DNA from: Bacillota bacterium
Lineage (GTDB): Bacteria; Bacillota; Clostridia; Peptostreptococcales; Anaerovoracaceae
Direction: 5' to 3'
DNA length: 63,295 nucleotides
Assembly (NCBI GenBank): GCA_017431785.1
Contig: JAFRKJ010000011.1
Coordinates: forward strand, 1 to 63,295
Below the pieces are notes generated by a model. The model saw only the letters and a list, made by a program, of their open reading frames with translations. It did not search any database and was not told the origin of the DNA. Shown here one piece after another: positions 28,801-36,808 of the stretch. Both the position numbers and the translations under genes were made by a program. Each line of letters opens with the position of its first letter. The stretch's first letter is position 1.

Positions 28801-28890
28801 GAACCAGAACCACAACCAGAACCAGAACCGGAACCACAACCAGAACCAGATACACAACCAGATACACAACCACAAACTCAAACACCATAA
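25807..28890 (+). CDS. Class A penicillin-binding protein (PBP1a-type)
   Basis: A 1027-residue bifunctional peptidoglycan synthase. The cytoplasmic N-terminus (1-128) is Lys/Ala-rich and low-complexity; a membrane anchor follows (about 131-154). The GT51 glycosyltransferase domain has AIEDHKFWSHSGFNF with its catalytic Glu. The transpeptidase has GSSIKP (SxxK), a central SxN region and GGKTGTTSNMYDIWF (KTG). A Pro/Glu/Gln tail follows a KKSKKETEST linker. The start is TTG at 25807, set by GGAGG about eight bases before it; no ATG in frame has a better site. It is the first gene of a plus-strand trio with maf and ald. Confidence 0.95.
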   Translation: MSDKYNETNDDFFAKFDEIADKKNKISETDTYSADAADAEYSYGSASSYRSDKKTTGSEKAPSERKRRSDKNKRDKTKSAKPKKAAVAKAKKNLSSAKAKGIAASSKFGGSASGQTKRKPLKKDTAGKAFLKTFVAIALIAVFAVGIYVGVIFLKAPAINTDDIYSQISQRSVMYDTDGNEIESLYFSNGNRTVIKYKDIPENMVNAVIAIEDHKFWSHSGFNFIRMIGAVKESLFGGGEVSGTSTVTQQLARNVYLSEIKSQRTLSRKITEMYCTIVLEKDLSKEQIMEAYLNTIYLGFNSYGVEAAAESYFNKKASELNLEQCAALAALPQSPDVYALVYSDYYNTQTSLPKIKKTSTVTYLYNGELTKDRREYILNNMCSNGAITEQQRDEALAHDIKDEIKIGTAADASKTSYFTDYALEQLIDDIMEEYGVSENDAENMVYTKGLKIYTSMDSKIQKIMEEEFADDDNFTSISYTRTNEDNNLVSENGVVLAYAYSNYIQNGRFTLSPEEYQMNSDGSMTILKDKRLNFYETTSSTGDDISVEFKSMYKKEDDGKFYFIESGALSIPAEYKTLDGNGNCVVSAQFFADYPEFFKKTDDGLRVSDDNFTLKQKIRQPQAAAVIIENKTGEVKGMMGGRGATGKQLYNRAVNPRQPGSSIKPIAVYGPAIQMSYEYQKANKRLSLDTSEGSDWGKYVTAGSVINDSLTKDGNGKVWPKNDDGGYHGPTTVREALQQSLNVCSYKIFQQIDRNEGADYCLDMLKKVGITTLNDESDCNPAAISLGGLTYGLTPLEEAAAYETFVNGGVYKTPIFYTKVLDSNNNTLFEKQAEETQVYDPGVAWIMTDVLHTVVTKGIGRSAYINSQPAGGKTGTTSNMYDIWFSGFTPYYSMALWMGNDINMSVSNYSYKAAGFWAAIMERVCEDLPRASFSDKPANVTQVNGEYYTEGTYSKVAKRKTKTKKSKKETESTTESQTVTLPPATTKGTTAAPPPTEPEPEPQPEPEPEPQPEPDTQPDTQPQTQTP
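28794..28884 (+). repeat. Tandem Pro-Glu/Gln-rich coding repeat
   Basis: Degenerate six-base units of the type GAACCA/CAACCA encode the PBP tail PEPEPQPEPEPEPQ followed by DTQPDTQPQTQ. Such tracts change length easily by slippage and the extracellular tail probably acts as a wall-spanning spacer. Confidence 0.8.
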
Positions 28891-28897
28891 GATAAAA

Positions 28898-29578
28898 ATG
28901 ATCATATTAGCATCTGCCTCACCGAGGCGTATAGAAATGTTACATAATGCCGGCTATGACCCAGTGGTCAAGCCGGCATCAATCATAGAAAAACTGCCCT
29001 TCGACATGAAGCCGGAAACTGCGACAATGTATCTGGCCATGACGAAGGCTTTTGCCGTTGCTGACGAAATCATTCCTGTTTCAGAAGACGGTGTAACAGT
29101 CCGCGATCCTGTTCGTTTTTCTGTCAATCGCGACTGGCCCCCTGCCGGCGAAGATATCATCATCGTCGCAGCTGATACCGTTGTTGTACAGGATGGAAGC
29201 ATTATCGGCAAGCCTGCAGATGAAAGCGAGGCATATGCCATTCTGAGCCGTCTCAGAGGTACATCACATCATGTAGTCACCGGGTGCTGTGTATGCCGTA
29301 TCTCCTATTTTGGACAGATGAAACTTGAAAATGCAGGACAGTATGAACTTACGGATGGCATAAGACACACCAGCTGCTTTTATGAGGATTCTGAGGTCTT
29401 TTTCAATTCCTATTCCAATGAAGAACTCAAGGCGTATGTCAAAACGGATGAACCTTATGACAAAGCCGGCGGATACGCGATCCAGGGATCCTTTCGTAAA
29501 TATATCGACCACATTGAGGGCGATTACGACAATGTCGTCGGTCTTCCCCTCACCCACCTCAAGAAGTACATAGACTAA
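28898..29578 (+). CDS. maf: Maf-type nucleoside triphosphate pyrophosphatase
   Basis: A 226-residue Maf protein, which hydrolyses non-canonical or excess nucleoside triphosphates such as dTTP/UTP and is linked to septum control. SASPRR (5-10), AADTVV, IGKPADESEAYAIL, VVTGCCV and YDKAGGYAIQG are the family motifs. It is about 35 residues longer than usual because of an insert near residues 55-85 (SEDGVTVRDPVRFSVNRDWPPAGED). The gene begins seven bases after the PBP stop with only a weak ribosome-binding site, so it is probably translated by coupling. An in-frame reading that runs further upstream overlaps the PBP gene and is not the real start. Confidence 0.9.
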   Translation: MIILASASPRRIEMLHNAGYDPVVKPASIIEKLPFDMKPETATMYLAMTKAFAVADEIIPVSEDGVTVRDPVRFSVNRDWPPAGEDIIIVAADTVVVQDGSIIGKPADESEAYAILSRLRGTSHHVVTGCCVCRISYFGQMKLENAGQYELTDGIRHTSCFYEDSEVFFNSYSNEELKAYVKTDEPYDKAGGYAIQGSFRKYIDHIEGDYDNVVGLPLTHLKKYID

Positions 29579-29623
29579 CAGCTTTTCAGACTGCAAGTAG
29601 TATAGATAAAATGGAGGAATACT

Positions 29624-30793
29624 ATGAAATTCGGAATACTGAAAGACATCAAGAACGGTGAATTCCGTGTCATTGCTACACCTACAGAAGTCGGTATCCT
29701 CGTGGCTGACGGCAACGAAGTATTTGTATGCAGCGGTGCTGGATTCAAAGCAGGTTTCGATGACGACGAGTATGCAAAAGCAGGCGCAACAGTCGTGGCA
29801 GATAATGAAACCATTTGGAAGGAATGCGACTTTATCGCTAAGGTAAAGGAAATCGAGGCAAGTGAATATGATTACCTGAGAGAAGGTCAGATCATTTACA
29901 CCTGTATCCACCCTGCTGCACACAAAGAAGAAGTTGATGCGCTGTTAGAGAAAAAGGTCATTGCATTCACCGCTGAAGATTCTCATAGATTCGGTTCCCC
30001 GAATTGCGAAGCTGCAGGTAAGGCAGGTGCGTTCATGGGTCTGTGGTCAATGATGAGCACAAACGGAGGAAGCGGAAAATTCGCTTCCGGGCTTGCCGGT
30101 GCACCTGGGGTCAGAGCTGTTGTCTGCGGATGCGGTATCGTCGGCAAAGCAGCCATTGAAGTTCTTGTCAACATAGGATGTCAGGTTACAGTCGCTGACG
30201 TAAACGTAGGCGTTCTCCGAGATATCAGCAGTAAATACAATGGCAAGATTTCAACCATCATCTCAAACCACGTCAATCTGCAGAACATTCTTCCGTCGAC
30301 GGATCTGGTTATCAACTGTGTCCGCTGGCCAAAGAATGCAACAGAATTCATGATCGATCGTGCAATGGTCGCTTCCATGAAACGCGGTTCCGTAATCGTA
30401 GATATCAGCAACGACTATGGCTGCATTGAAACATTCCATGAAACAACTCATGAGAATCCAACTTATATCGAAGAAGGCGTTGTTCACTACTGCGTCAGCA
30501 ATATCCCTGGAGCAATCGCAGGTTCAACATCTGTTTCCTATGCAGCATCTGTGCTCCCACACTTCAGAAACATCATCAAAAACGGTGTGGCCGAAGCATG
30601 TGTAAGAGACGGTTTCCTGAGGAGAAGTCTGACTGCATACCGCGGTTACCTGACCCATGAGGAGACAAGCGGCATTCAGAATCGTCCATGGGTACCTGCT
30701 GAGAAGATTCTCGGCATTGAAGATCAGAAGTTGGATCCGGCACCAAAACCAACCCTTACCAGATCAGACAACTACTATCCGGAATTCAAGTAA
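29624..30793 (+). CDS. ald: Alanine dehydrogenase family protein
   Basis: A 389-residue protein of the alanine dehydrogenase/pyridine nucleotide transhydrogenase family. The substrate-binding Lys is in AKVKEI (near 72), the catalytic His in IHPAAHKE (near 95), the Rossmann loop in CGCGIVGKAAIEVL, and VDISNDYGCIET and VSNIPGAIAGSTSVSYA match the C-terminal half. Ald reversibly converts L-alanine plus NAD+ to pyruvate and ammonia. Some residues differ from classical Ald (GCGIVG in place of GGGVVG, an extended C-terminus), so a related N-(carboxyalkyl) amino acid dehydrogenase is possible. A strong ATGGAGGAA site precedes the start. The gene ends at the hairpin at 30901-30951. Confidence 0.82.
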   Translation: MKFGILKDIKNGEFRVIATPTEVGILVADGNEVFVCSGAGFKAGFDDDEYAKAGATVVADNETIWKECDFIAKVKEIEASEYDYLREGQIIYTCIHPAAHKEEVDALLEKKVIAFTAEDSHRFGSPNCEAAGKAGAFMGLWSMMSTNGGSGKFASGLAGAPGVRAVVCGCGIVGKAAIEVLVNIGCQVTVADVNVGVLRDISSKYNGKISTIISNHVNLQNILPSTDLVINCVRWPKNATEFMIDRAMVASMKRGSVIVDISNDYGCIETFHETTHENPTYIEEGVVHYCVSNIPGAIAGSTSVSYAASVLPHFRNIIKNGVAEACVRDGFLRRSLTAYRGYLTHEETSGIQNRPWVPAEKILGIEDQKLDPAPKPTLTRSDNYYPEFK

Positions 30794-30846
30794 GTAACAA
30801 ACTATACTTAGCATCATTTATTTTTATGCGTGCCAGGAAGTACCAC

Positions 30847-31263
30847 GGCTACGTCCTCGTCGCAGACAATCATAAATGTTCCATTCACAGAAAACATATA
30901 ATCCCTGACAAACTCGCGGTTACACCGCTCAAACAGTGTCAGGGATTTTTGTTTTCTAAGTTCATTTCACATATGATTGTTCCTGCTCCTGCGGATATCG
31001 CCTTAGGCACTGCCCGGCACGCTCAAAAATACGCTAAGAGCTTAATTCCAGCATTCTTTCTAGTGTTGGATTCGCCGGAGAGTGTCGCAGCTATTTCCGC
31101 AGGAGCGGTTGCAACTGCGGATGAAATGAACAAATGAAACAGCTAAACGTCAGGCATGTTTGAGCAGCTTCTGCTGCGAGTTTGCCTGACGTTCTGTTTC
31201 ATGTGAACAAGTCACTGCAGTTGCCCGCGACGAGGACTTAAGCTGCGACACTCTACGGCAATC
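30847..31263. ncRNA. Possible structured non-coding RNA in the ald-etfA gap
   Basis: About 560 bases lie between the stop codons of ald and etfA with no convincing gene. Apart from two terminators, this stretch has many distant complementary segments: 30853-30863 with 31227-31237 (11 bp; 18 of 23 over the wider arms), 30960-30969 with 31122-31131 (10 bp), 30985-30995 with 31096-31106 (11 bp), 31079-31092 with 31241-31254 (14 bp perfect), 31111-31118 with 31217-31224, and a local hairpin 31134-31202 (9 plus 11 bp). Some pairs cross, which would mean pseudoknots or alternative folds. The last terminator would end a plus-strand transcript. I do not recognise a known RNA family, and old inverted duplications could also explain it. 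Confidence 0.4.
30901..30951 (+). terminator. ald terminator
   Basis: Arms ATCCCTGACA (30901-30910) and TGTCAGGGAT (30937-30946), an inner GCGGT/ACCGC pairing, and a T-rich run after it. Confidence 0.78.
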
Positions 31264-31277
31264 TAATACATAAAATA

Positions 31278-31307
31278 AAGGATGCTGCGGTTGCAGCATC
31301 CTTTTTA
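31278..31307. terminator. Terminator between the RNA-like region and etfA
   Basis: Stem GGATGCTGC (31280-31288) / GCAGCATCC (31293-31301) with a four-base loop and a T-run on the plus side; the minus side is also T-rich, so it may serve both the plus-strand transcript and etfA. Confidence 0.8.
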
Positions 31308-31355
31308 TTGTTATTGAACTTTCAACTGATTTTATGGTTATTATTTGTTGATCGT

Positions 31356-32663
31356 TTATTTCGTTGAAGCATCATACAGAGCTTCTGCGTTGTCCCACTC
31401 AGCAATGATTTCAGGAACTACCTTGTACAGGTCGCCTACGATACCGAAGTCAGCAACTTCGAAGATCGGAGCGTCTGAATCCTTGTTGATAGCTACGATG
31501 CACTCTGAAGTCTGCATTCCTGCCAGGTGCTGGATAGCGCCGGAGATACCACATGCGAAGTAGATCTTAGGCTTAACTGTTGTACCAGTCTGTCCAACCT
31601 GATGTGAGTGATCGATCCAGCCAGCGTCAACTGCAGCACGTGATGAACCAACAACTCCGCCAACCTTGTCAGCGAATTCCTTGATGAGTTCGAATCCTGA
31701 TGGATCGCCAAGTCCTCTTCCGCCTGAGCAGATGATGTCAGCGTCTGTCAGTGATACCATTTCCTTAGCTGACTTAACAACGTCCTTGATCTTGATCTTA
31801 ACATCGTCTTCGGATACAGTTGTCTTAACATCGATAACTTCACCAGTAGCGCCTTCAACAGGCTCTCTCTTCTGCATTACGCCAGGACGAACTGTTGACA
31901 TCTGAGGTCTAGTTCTTGGGCAGATGATAGTAGCCATCAGGTTACCACCGAATGCAGGACGAGTCTGCTTGATTCCAGTTGATGGGTCGTTAGGATCCAG
32001 TGTTGAAGTATCAAGTGTAGTGTTCTTCTTAGCGAATTCGATGTAGCTTGATACCTTAACGTCCAGTCTTGTACAGTCAGCTGTCAGACCAGTGTTGCAT
32101 CTTGCAGCGATTCTTGGAGCGAAGTCACGTCCGATGTGAGTTGCGCCGTAGAGAACGATCTCAGGCTTGTACTCATCGATAGCTTCCTTCAGTGCATAAG
32201 TGTATGCATCTGTTGTGTAGTGCTGCAGAACAGGGCTTGCGATCTTGTAAACCTTCTCTGCGCCATACTTGAAGCACTCGTCAGCCAGAGGAGCGATGTC
32301 TTCTTCTGAACCGATAAGAACAGCACATACTTCTGTATCTTCGCTGATTTCCTTAGCCAGTCTGTGACCTTCGCCGATCAGTTCCAGTGCAACGTTCATG
32401 AGCTTGCCGTCTCTCTGCTCAGCAAATACCCAAACGTGCTTGTAGTCGCCCAGGTCAGCCTGAACTTCGATTTTCTTTTCTTCGATAGCTCCGAATCTAC
32501 ATGAAGTCAGACACTGATTACAGAAATCGCAGCTAGGTCCGATAGCAGCAACCTTACCGAGCTTGTTGCCATCATATGGTTCGAAATAAAATGCATCCTT
32601 AGGGCAGCTCTTGAAGCACTGTCCGCAACCAATACATTTTTCTTTTATAATGTTAATAGCCAT
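31356..32663 (-). CDS. etfA: Electron transfer flavoprotein alpha subunit with N-terminal ferredoxin domain
   Basis: A 435-residue EtfA, longer than the basic ~320 because residues 1-60 form a two-cluster ferredoxin ([12 protein letters not shown] and [11 protein letters not shown]). The flavin-binding C-terminal domain includes [44 protein letters not shown] and [16 protein letters not shown]. With EtfB it carries electrons to or from butyryl-CoA dehydrogenase and, in bifurcating systems, to ferredoxin. The added ferredoxin domain is known from caffeyl-CoA reductase CarE and related clostridial Etfs. It ends the bcd-etfB-etfA operon, 18 bases after etfB. Confidence 0.95.
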   Translation of the reverse strand: MAINIIKEKCIGCGQCFKSCPKDAFYFEPYDGNKLGKVAAIGPSCDFCNQCLTSCRFGAIEEKKIEVQADLGDYKHVWVFAEQRDGKLMNVALELIGEGHRLAKEISEDTEVCAVLIGSEEDIAPLADECFKYGAEKVYKIASPVLQHYTTDAYTYALKEAIDEYKPEIVLYGATHIGRDFAPRIAARCNTGLTADCTRLDVKVSSYIEFAKKNTTLDTSTLDPNDPSTGIKQTRPAFGGNLMATIICPRTRPQMSTVRPGVMQKREPVEGATGEVIDVKTTVSEDDVKIKIKDVVKSAKEMVSLTDADIICSGGRGLGDPSGFELIKEFADKVGGVVGSSRAAVDAGWIDHSHQVGQTGTTVKPKIYFACGISGAIQHLAGMQTSECIVAINKDSDAPIFEVADFGIVGDLYKVVPEIIAEWDNAEALYDASTK

Positions 32664-32681
32664 TTATATTCCCTCCTACTC

Positions 32682-33488
32682 TTAGATTACGTGCTTGCCC
32701 TTAAGCTTGATCAGTAAGTTCTTAGCCTGTTCGTTCTCGCTGTCGCCTTCGATTTTAACGCCCGGCTGCTTAGGAGCAGGTGTAAATGATCTGAATACGT
32801 TTGTAGGTGATGCCTCAAGACCTACCTTAGTCAGGTCAACTTCGATATCCTTGGCGTTCCAAACCTTCATTTCTTTGTCGCCATAGATTCCTGAAATTGT
32901 CATGTATCTAGGAGTGTTCAGCTCTTTGATAGTTGTCAGCAGGCAAGGGAGAGGAACTTCGATGAGTTCATATCCGTCTTCCAGCTGTCTCTTAACTGTA
33001 ACAGTTTTTCTGTCATCAGCGATCTCAAATTCCTCAACATATGAAACCTGAGGGAGTCCCAGCTTCTCTGCCAGCTGTGGTCCAACCTGTGCAGTATCTC
33101 CGTCGATAGCCTGTCTGCCTGTGAAAATCAGGTCATAGTCGCCGTTTTCCTTGACCCATTTTCTTACTGCAGCTTCCAGAGTGTTGGAAGTAGCCCATGT
33201 GTCTGATCCGCCTACAGCTCTGTCGGATACGAGGATTCCTTCGTCAGCGCCCTTAGCGATACATTCGAAGAGAAGATCGTTAGCCTGAGGAGGTCCCATT
33301 GTGATAACAGTGATGTGTACGTCATCAAACTTGTCTTTGATTCTCAATGCTTCTTCGAGAGCATTTGCATCGTCGTTGTTCAGGATACTTGGAACGCCAT
33401 CTCTGATCAGAGTACCAGTCTTAGGGTTGATCTTGATAACGTTAGTATCAGGAACCTGCTTTGCACATACTATAATATTAAATGCCAT
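32682..33488 (-). CDS. etfB: Electron transfer flavoprotein beta subunit
   Basis: A 268-residue EtfB, beginning MAFNIIVCAKQVPDTNVIKINPKTGTLIRDGVPSILNNDDANALEEAL, a typical clostridial start. GRQAIDGDTAQVGPQLAEKLGLPQVSYV is the AMP/flavin-binding signature. In bifurcating Etfs this subunit binds the flavin that splits electrons from NADH. It lies 20 bases after bcd in the order usual for the butyrate-type complex. EtfB, EtfA and Bcd together reduce crotonyl-CoA with NADH and drive ferredoxin reduction. Confidence 0.95.
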   Translation of the reverse strand: MAFNIIVCAKQVPDTNVIKINPKTGTLIRDGVPSILNNDDANALEEALRIKDKFDDVHITVITMGPPQANDLLFECIAKGADEGILVSDRAVGGSDTWATSNTLEAAVRKWVKENGDYDLIFTGRQAIDGDTAQVGPQLAEKLGLPQVSYVEEFEIADDRKTVTVKRQLEDGYELIEVPLPCLLTTIKELNTPRYMTISGIYGDKEMKVWNAKDIEVDLTKVGLEASPTNVFRSFTPAPKQPGVKIEGDSENEQAKNLLIKLKGKHVI

Positions 33489-33508
33489 TTGTAATTCCTC
33501 CTATTTGC

Positions 33509-34651
33509 TTATTTACCAAGAACTGATGCAGCGATTACCATCTTCTGAACTTCAGTAGTTCCTTCGTAGATCTCAGTGATCTTAGCATCTCTCATCATTC
33601 TCTCTACTGGATAATCCTTAGTGTAACCATATCCGCCGTGGAGCTGTACACACTTAGTAGTTACGTGCATTGCAGTTTCAGCAGCGAAGTACTTAGCCAT
33701 TGCAGCAGCTGGTCCGTAAGGAAGGTGCTTGTCCTTCATATCAGCAGCTCTGTAAACAAGCAGTCTTGCAGCTTCGATCTCAGTAGCCAGTTCTGCAACC
33801 ATGAACTGCAGTGCCTGGAACTTGGAAAGGGACTTGCCGAACTGCTTACGAGCCTTCATGTAATCAACTGTTACATCAAGTGCTCCCTGAGCGATTCCCA
33901 GTGCCTGTGAAGCGATACCGATACGTCCGCCGTCGAGAGTTGACATTGCAACCTTGAAGCCCTGTCCTACTTCACCAAGAAGTCTGTCCTTAGGAATCTT
34001 GCAGTTCTGGAAGATCAGCTCTGTAGTTGAGGATGCGCAGATACCCATCTTGTCCTCTGTCTTACCGATTGAGAATCCTTCGTCGCCCTTCTCTACGATG
34101 AATGAGCTGATTCCGTGATTACCCTTTGACTTATCTGTCATTGCCATTACTACGAATACGTCTGCATATCCGCCGTTTGTAATGAACACCTTAGCTCCGT
34201 CGAGGATCCAGCAGTCACCGCCGTCGACTGCTCTTGTCTGCTGTCCGGATGCGTCTGTACCAGCGTTTGGCTCAGTAAGTCCGAATGCGCCAAGCTTCTT
34301 TCCTGAGAGAAGATCCGGCAGATACTTCTGCTTCTGTTCTTCTGTTCCCCAGTTGAAGATAGGCCAGCAGCACAGTGAAGTATGAGCTGAGCAGATTACG
34401 CCTGTTGATGCGCACTTCTTTGAAAGTTCTTCAACAGTGATAGCATAGGAAATGTGATCTCCGCCTGCTCCACCATACTCAGTTGGGAATGGCACGCCGA
34501 GTAAGCCGTACTTGGCCATTTTCTCAACAGTCTCTTCTGGGAATCTGTGTTCCGCATCGATGTCTGCTGCGAGAGGTTCAACCTCGGTTTCGGCAAAATC
34601 GCGTACCATTTTTCTTACGAATTCTTGTTCCTTCGTCAGTGAAAAGTTCAT
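33509..34651 (-). CDS. bcd: Short-chain acyl-CoA dehydrogenase (butyryl-CoA dehydrogenase type)
   Basis: A 380-residue acyl-CoA dehydrogenase starting MNFSLTKEQEFVRKMVRDFAETEVEPLA. Flavin and substrate segments GAFGLTEPNAGTDASG and CASSTTELIFQNC are present, and the catalytic base is the Glu of ITEIYEGTTEVQK near the C-terminus, as in Bcd and short-chain enzymes. It reduces crotonyl-CoA to butyryl-CoA with EtfBA. It is the first gene of the operon and its promoter overlaps a Rex operator, which supports a role in NADH disposal. A different short acyl-CoA (for example an aromatic or branched one) cannot be ruled out. Confidence 0.93.
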   Translation of the reverse strand: MNFSLTKEQEFVRKMVRDFAETEVEPLAADIDAEHRFPEETVEKMAKYGLLGVPFPTEYGGAGGDHISYAITVEELSKKCASTGVICSAHTSLCCWPIFNWGTEEQKQKYLPDLLSGKKLGAFGLTEPNAGTDASGQQTRAVDGGDCWILDGAKVFITNGGYADVFVVMAMTDKSKGNHGISSFIVEKGDEGFSIGKTEDKMGICASSTTELIFQNCKIPKDRLLGEVGQGFKVAMSTLDGGRIGIASQALGIAQGALDVTVDYMKARKQFGKSLSKFQALQFMVAELATEIEAARLLVYRAADMKDKHLPYGPAAAMAKYFAAETAMHVTTKCVQLHGGYGYTKDYPVERMMRDAKITEIYEGTTEVQKMVIAASVLGK

Positions 34652-34670
34652 TCTATTGCCTCCTTAAATA

Positions 34671-34698
34671 ATTATCATATTTGTTATTTTTATAACAA
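34671..34698 (-). promoter_or_regulatory. bcd-etfBA promoter
   Basis: Minus-strand TTGTTA (34693-34698) and GATAAT (34671-34676) with a 16-base spacer. The -35 is half of the Rex-like operator. Confidence 0.55.
34681..34698. promoter_or_regulatory. Rex-type redox operator
   Basis: An 18-base palindrome TTGTTA-6-TAACAA, which matches the known Rex consensus TTGTTAAnnnnTTAACAA except in the centre. It overlaps the -35 of bcd-etfBA. Rex represses such operons when NADH is low and releases at high NADH/NAD+; bcd operons are known Rex targets in Clostridia. The rex gene is not in the window. Confidence 0.8.
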
Positions 34699-34719
34699 AT
34701 CATACCATAGTAATTAAAC

Positions 34720-34754
34720 CACAAATCCCCCCATCTGACAAGGGGGGATTTGTG
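34720..34754 (-). terminator. fbp terminator
   Basis: A 13-base-pair stem CACAAATCCCCCC / GGGGGGATTTGTG, nine-base loop, then a moderately T-rich stretch on the minus strand. Very stable, located between fbp and the bcd promoter. Confidence 0.75.
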
Positions 34755-34813
34755 TTTATTGTTGCAGAATTGCATATTATTTTAATGAACGAACAGAAAC
34801 TATCTTGCTGACT

Positions 34814-36760
34814 TTATCTTTCCTTCAGAGTACCGTCTCTGTACGCTTCGACCAGTGCTCTGAGTTCCTCTCTTTCTCTCAAAAGTTCACCGCCCAGATC
34901 TGTGTCGACAACAAGCATTCGCTTATCCATATTCCTTACGATCTCTATCACCGGTGCATGGAAAACCTGTGTGCCGTCTTCCTGCAGCGGACTGTAAGGT
35001 TTATGCTGAGCCAGCGCCATATATCTTGAATTGATGAAGAAAGTATAGCCGGCAATTCCAGTTGTCTTCTGATAGGCCTTCGACATTCCGCCGTCGATGA
35101 TGAACAGTCTTCCGCCGCCCTTGATCGGACTCTCCCCGTCTTTGAGCTTAACAGGTACATGACCGTTCAGAATAATCGATGTGTCCGGATCCAGACCAAA
35201 CTCCTTGAGTATTTTTTCACAGATGTCCTGACGCTCAATCAGTCTGTAGTAAGGAACTGTATGCTCTTTGTGCGTCTTCTTGTCGTCGATCAGACATCTC
35301 TCCAAAGTCGTCATCTGATCCTTGCCGAAGAGCGGACTGTTGGCGGACAGCCACAGGTACCACATGATATCGCCGTTCCATCCCGGCATCTCATAATCCT
35401 TCGGATGGAAGTACGCCTGGCGTACATGTTCATCGAGGTAGTCCATATAAGCTTTTCCGCTCAGAACATGTCCGTTGATTTCACATTCCTTGAAGCTGCC
35501 GTCCTCATTCATAGGGATGCTGCCATGATACAGCAAATTGCCGTTCACGATCGTATACAGCGCACCGTGGGTAAAGAGAAATTTGATATGCTTTTGCAGC
35601 TTGTCGTTCTTCGTGAAGCCCGGCTCCAGCGCATCCATCATGGCTTCCTCTTCCGGTGTCAGTTTGTACGGATCTGCCGGATCAATGGTTGGGAAGTTTG
35701 TATCATTCAGCTCATATTCACCGATCGGCAGTTTGATGGTTCCCTTCTCATAATCGATCTTATCAAGCAGCAGTCTGTGCTCAAGATGATATTCCGGGTG
35801 CGCCATGATCCTCTGTCCTTCTATCTTGAACTGGCAGATGGAAATCGCCTTGTTCATCTTGGCGGCGAGTGCATCGTCGACAGGGTCATACTTGTTGCGT
35901 TCTATTGTCTTCGGCCAGAATGCTTTGCATGGGTCATCTGCATAAATTTCTGCCGCCATGGTTGCCAGCGGTCTCAGATTGATACCGTATCCGACTTCCA
36001 GCATATCGAAGTTGTTGTACTTCGTGTTGATTCTAAGTACATTCGTTATGCACGCCCAGCTTCCTGTAGCTGCACCCATCCAGAGAATGTCGTGGTTGCC
36101 CCACTGGAAATCTACGTCGTGAAAATCCATCAGGTAGTCCATGATCTTGTCCGGTGCGGCGCCTCTATCCCAGATGTCTCCTATGATGTGAAGTCTATCA
36201 ACAGCCAGGTTGCTGATGCACTCGGTCATCTCGATGATGAAGTCCTCTGCTTCTCTGCAGTCAACGATGGTCTCTACGATTTTCACATAGTAATCACCCA
36301 TGTTGTACTTGGAGTCAGCGTGGAGAAGTTCGTCAATGATATATGCATACTGTTTCGGCAGTCTTTTACGTACCTTTGACTGCGTGTATTTGTTTGTGAC
36401 TGACTTGAGAACCTGTGTGAGCTGACTGATGGCGGTCCTGCACCACTTATCGAAATCTTCCTCGCTCTTCTTCCTGCGCTCTATCTCTGCCCTTGCATTG
36501 TAAACAAGCGCTGCAAGTGCGTCTCTCTCCTCAATGGAAAGGGTTGGACCGAAAATGTCATCGATCTTGTTTCTGATAACGCCGGATGCGCTCTTAAGCA
36601 TATGTACAAAACCATCATGCTCCCCGTGAAGGTCACTCAGAAAGAACTCTGTGCCCTTCGGAAGGCTGAGTATCGCACTGAGGTTTACGATTTCTTCCGT
36701 GGCGGCCTTGATATCCGGATACTGCTTGGATAGATTCTTCAGTAACGCTTTGTTGATCAA
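34814..36760 (-). CDS. fbp: Fructose-1,6-bisphosphatase, class III
   Basis: A 648-residue class III FBPase (Firmicutes type), which makes fructose 6-phosphate in gluconeogenesis. The calcineurin-like metal site is visible: FLSDLHGEHDGF, IIGDIWDRGAAPDKIMD, WGNHDILWMGAATGSW and, late in the chain, GHVPVK and IDGGMSKAYQK. Length matches the family (640-670). It is flanked by terminators on both sides and appears monocistronic. It would let the organism make sugars from amino acids or other non-sugar carbon. Confidence 0.95.
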   Translation of the reverse strand: MINKALLKNLSKQYPDIKAATEEIVNLSAILSLPKGTEFFLSDLHGEHDGFVHMLKSASGVIRNKIDDIFGPTLSIEERDALAALVYNARAEIERRKKSEEDFDKWCRTAISQLTQVLKSVTNKYTQSKVRKRLPKQYAYIIDELLHADSKYNMGDYYVKIVETIVDCREAEDFIIEMTECISNLAVDRLHIIGDIWDRGAAPDKIMDYLMDFHDVDFQWGNHDILWMGAATGSWACITNVLRINTKYNNFDMLEVGYGINLRPLATMAAEIYADDPCKAFWPKTIERNKYDPVDDALAAKMNKAISICQFKIEGQRIMAHPEYHLEHRLLLDKIDYEKGTIKLPIGEYELNDTNFPTIDPADPYKLTPEEEAMMDALEPGFTKNDKLQKHIKFLFTHGALYTIVNGNLLYHGSIPMNEDGSFKECEINGHVLSGKAYMDYLDEHVRQAYFHPKDYEMPGWNGDIMWYLWLSANSPLFGKDQMTTLERCLIDDKKTHKEHTVPYYRLIERQDICEKILKEFGLDPDTSIILNGHVPVKLKDGESPIKGGGRLFIIDGGMSKAYQKTTGIAGYTFFINSRYMALAQHKPYSPLQEDGTQVFHAPVIEIVRNMDKRMLVVDTDLGGELLREREELRALVEAYRDGTLKER

Positions 36761-36774
36761 TTTTTTTCCTCCTC

Positions 36775-36800
36775 AAAAACCCGCCCTTAACCAGGCGGGT
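36775..36800 (-). terminator. Terminator after the 114-residue orphan gene
   Basis: Stem ACCCGCC (36779-36785) / GGCGGGT (36794-36800), eight-base loop, T-run on the minus strand. Confidence 0.78.
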
Positions 36801-36808
36801 CTTCTTCG

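Noticed and set aside
30826-31137. A 103-residue plus-strand reading in the ald-etfA gap
   Set aside because: It crosses the ald terminator hairpin and the paired segments, has no ribosome-binding site, and its translation lacks a recognisable fold.
35159-36379. A 406-residue plus-strand reading opposite fbp
   Set aside because: Antisense to an intact FBPase; no start signal or family match.
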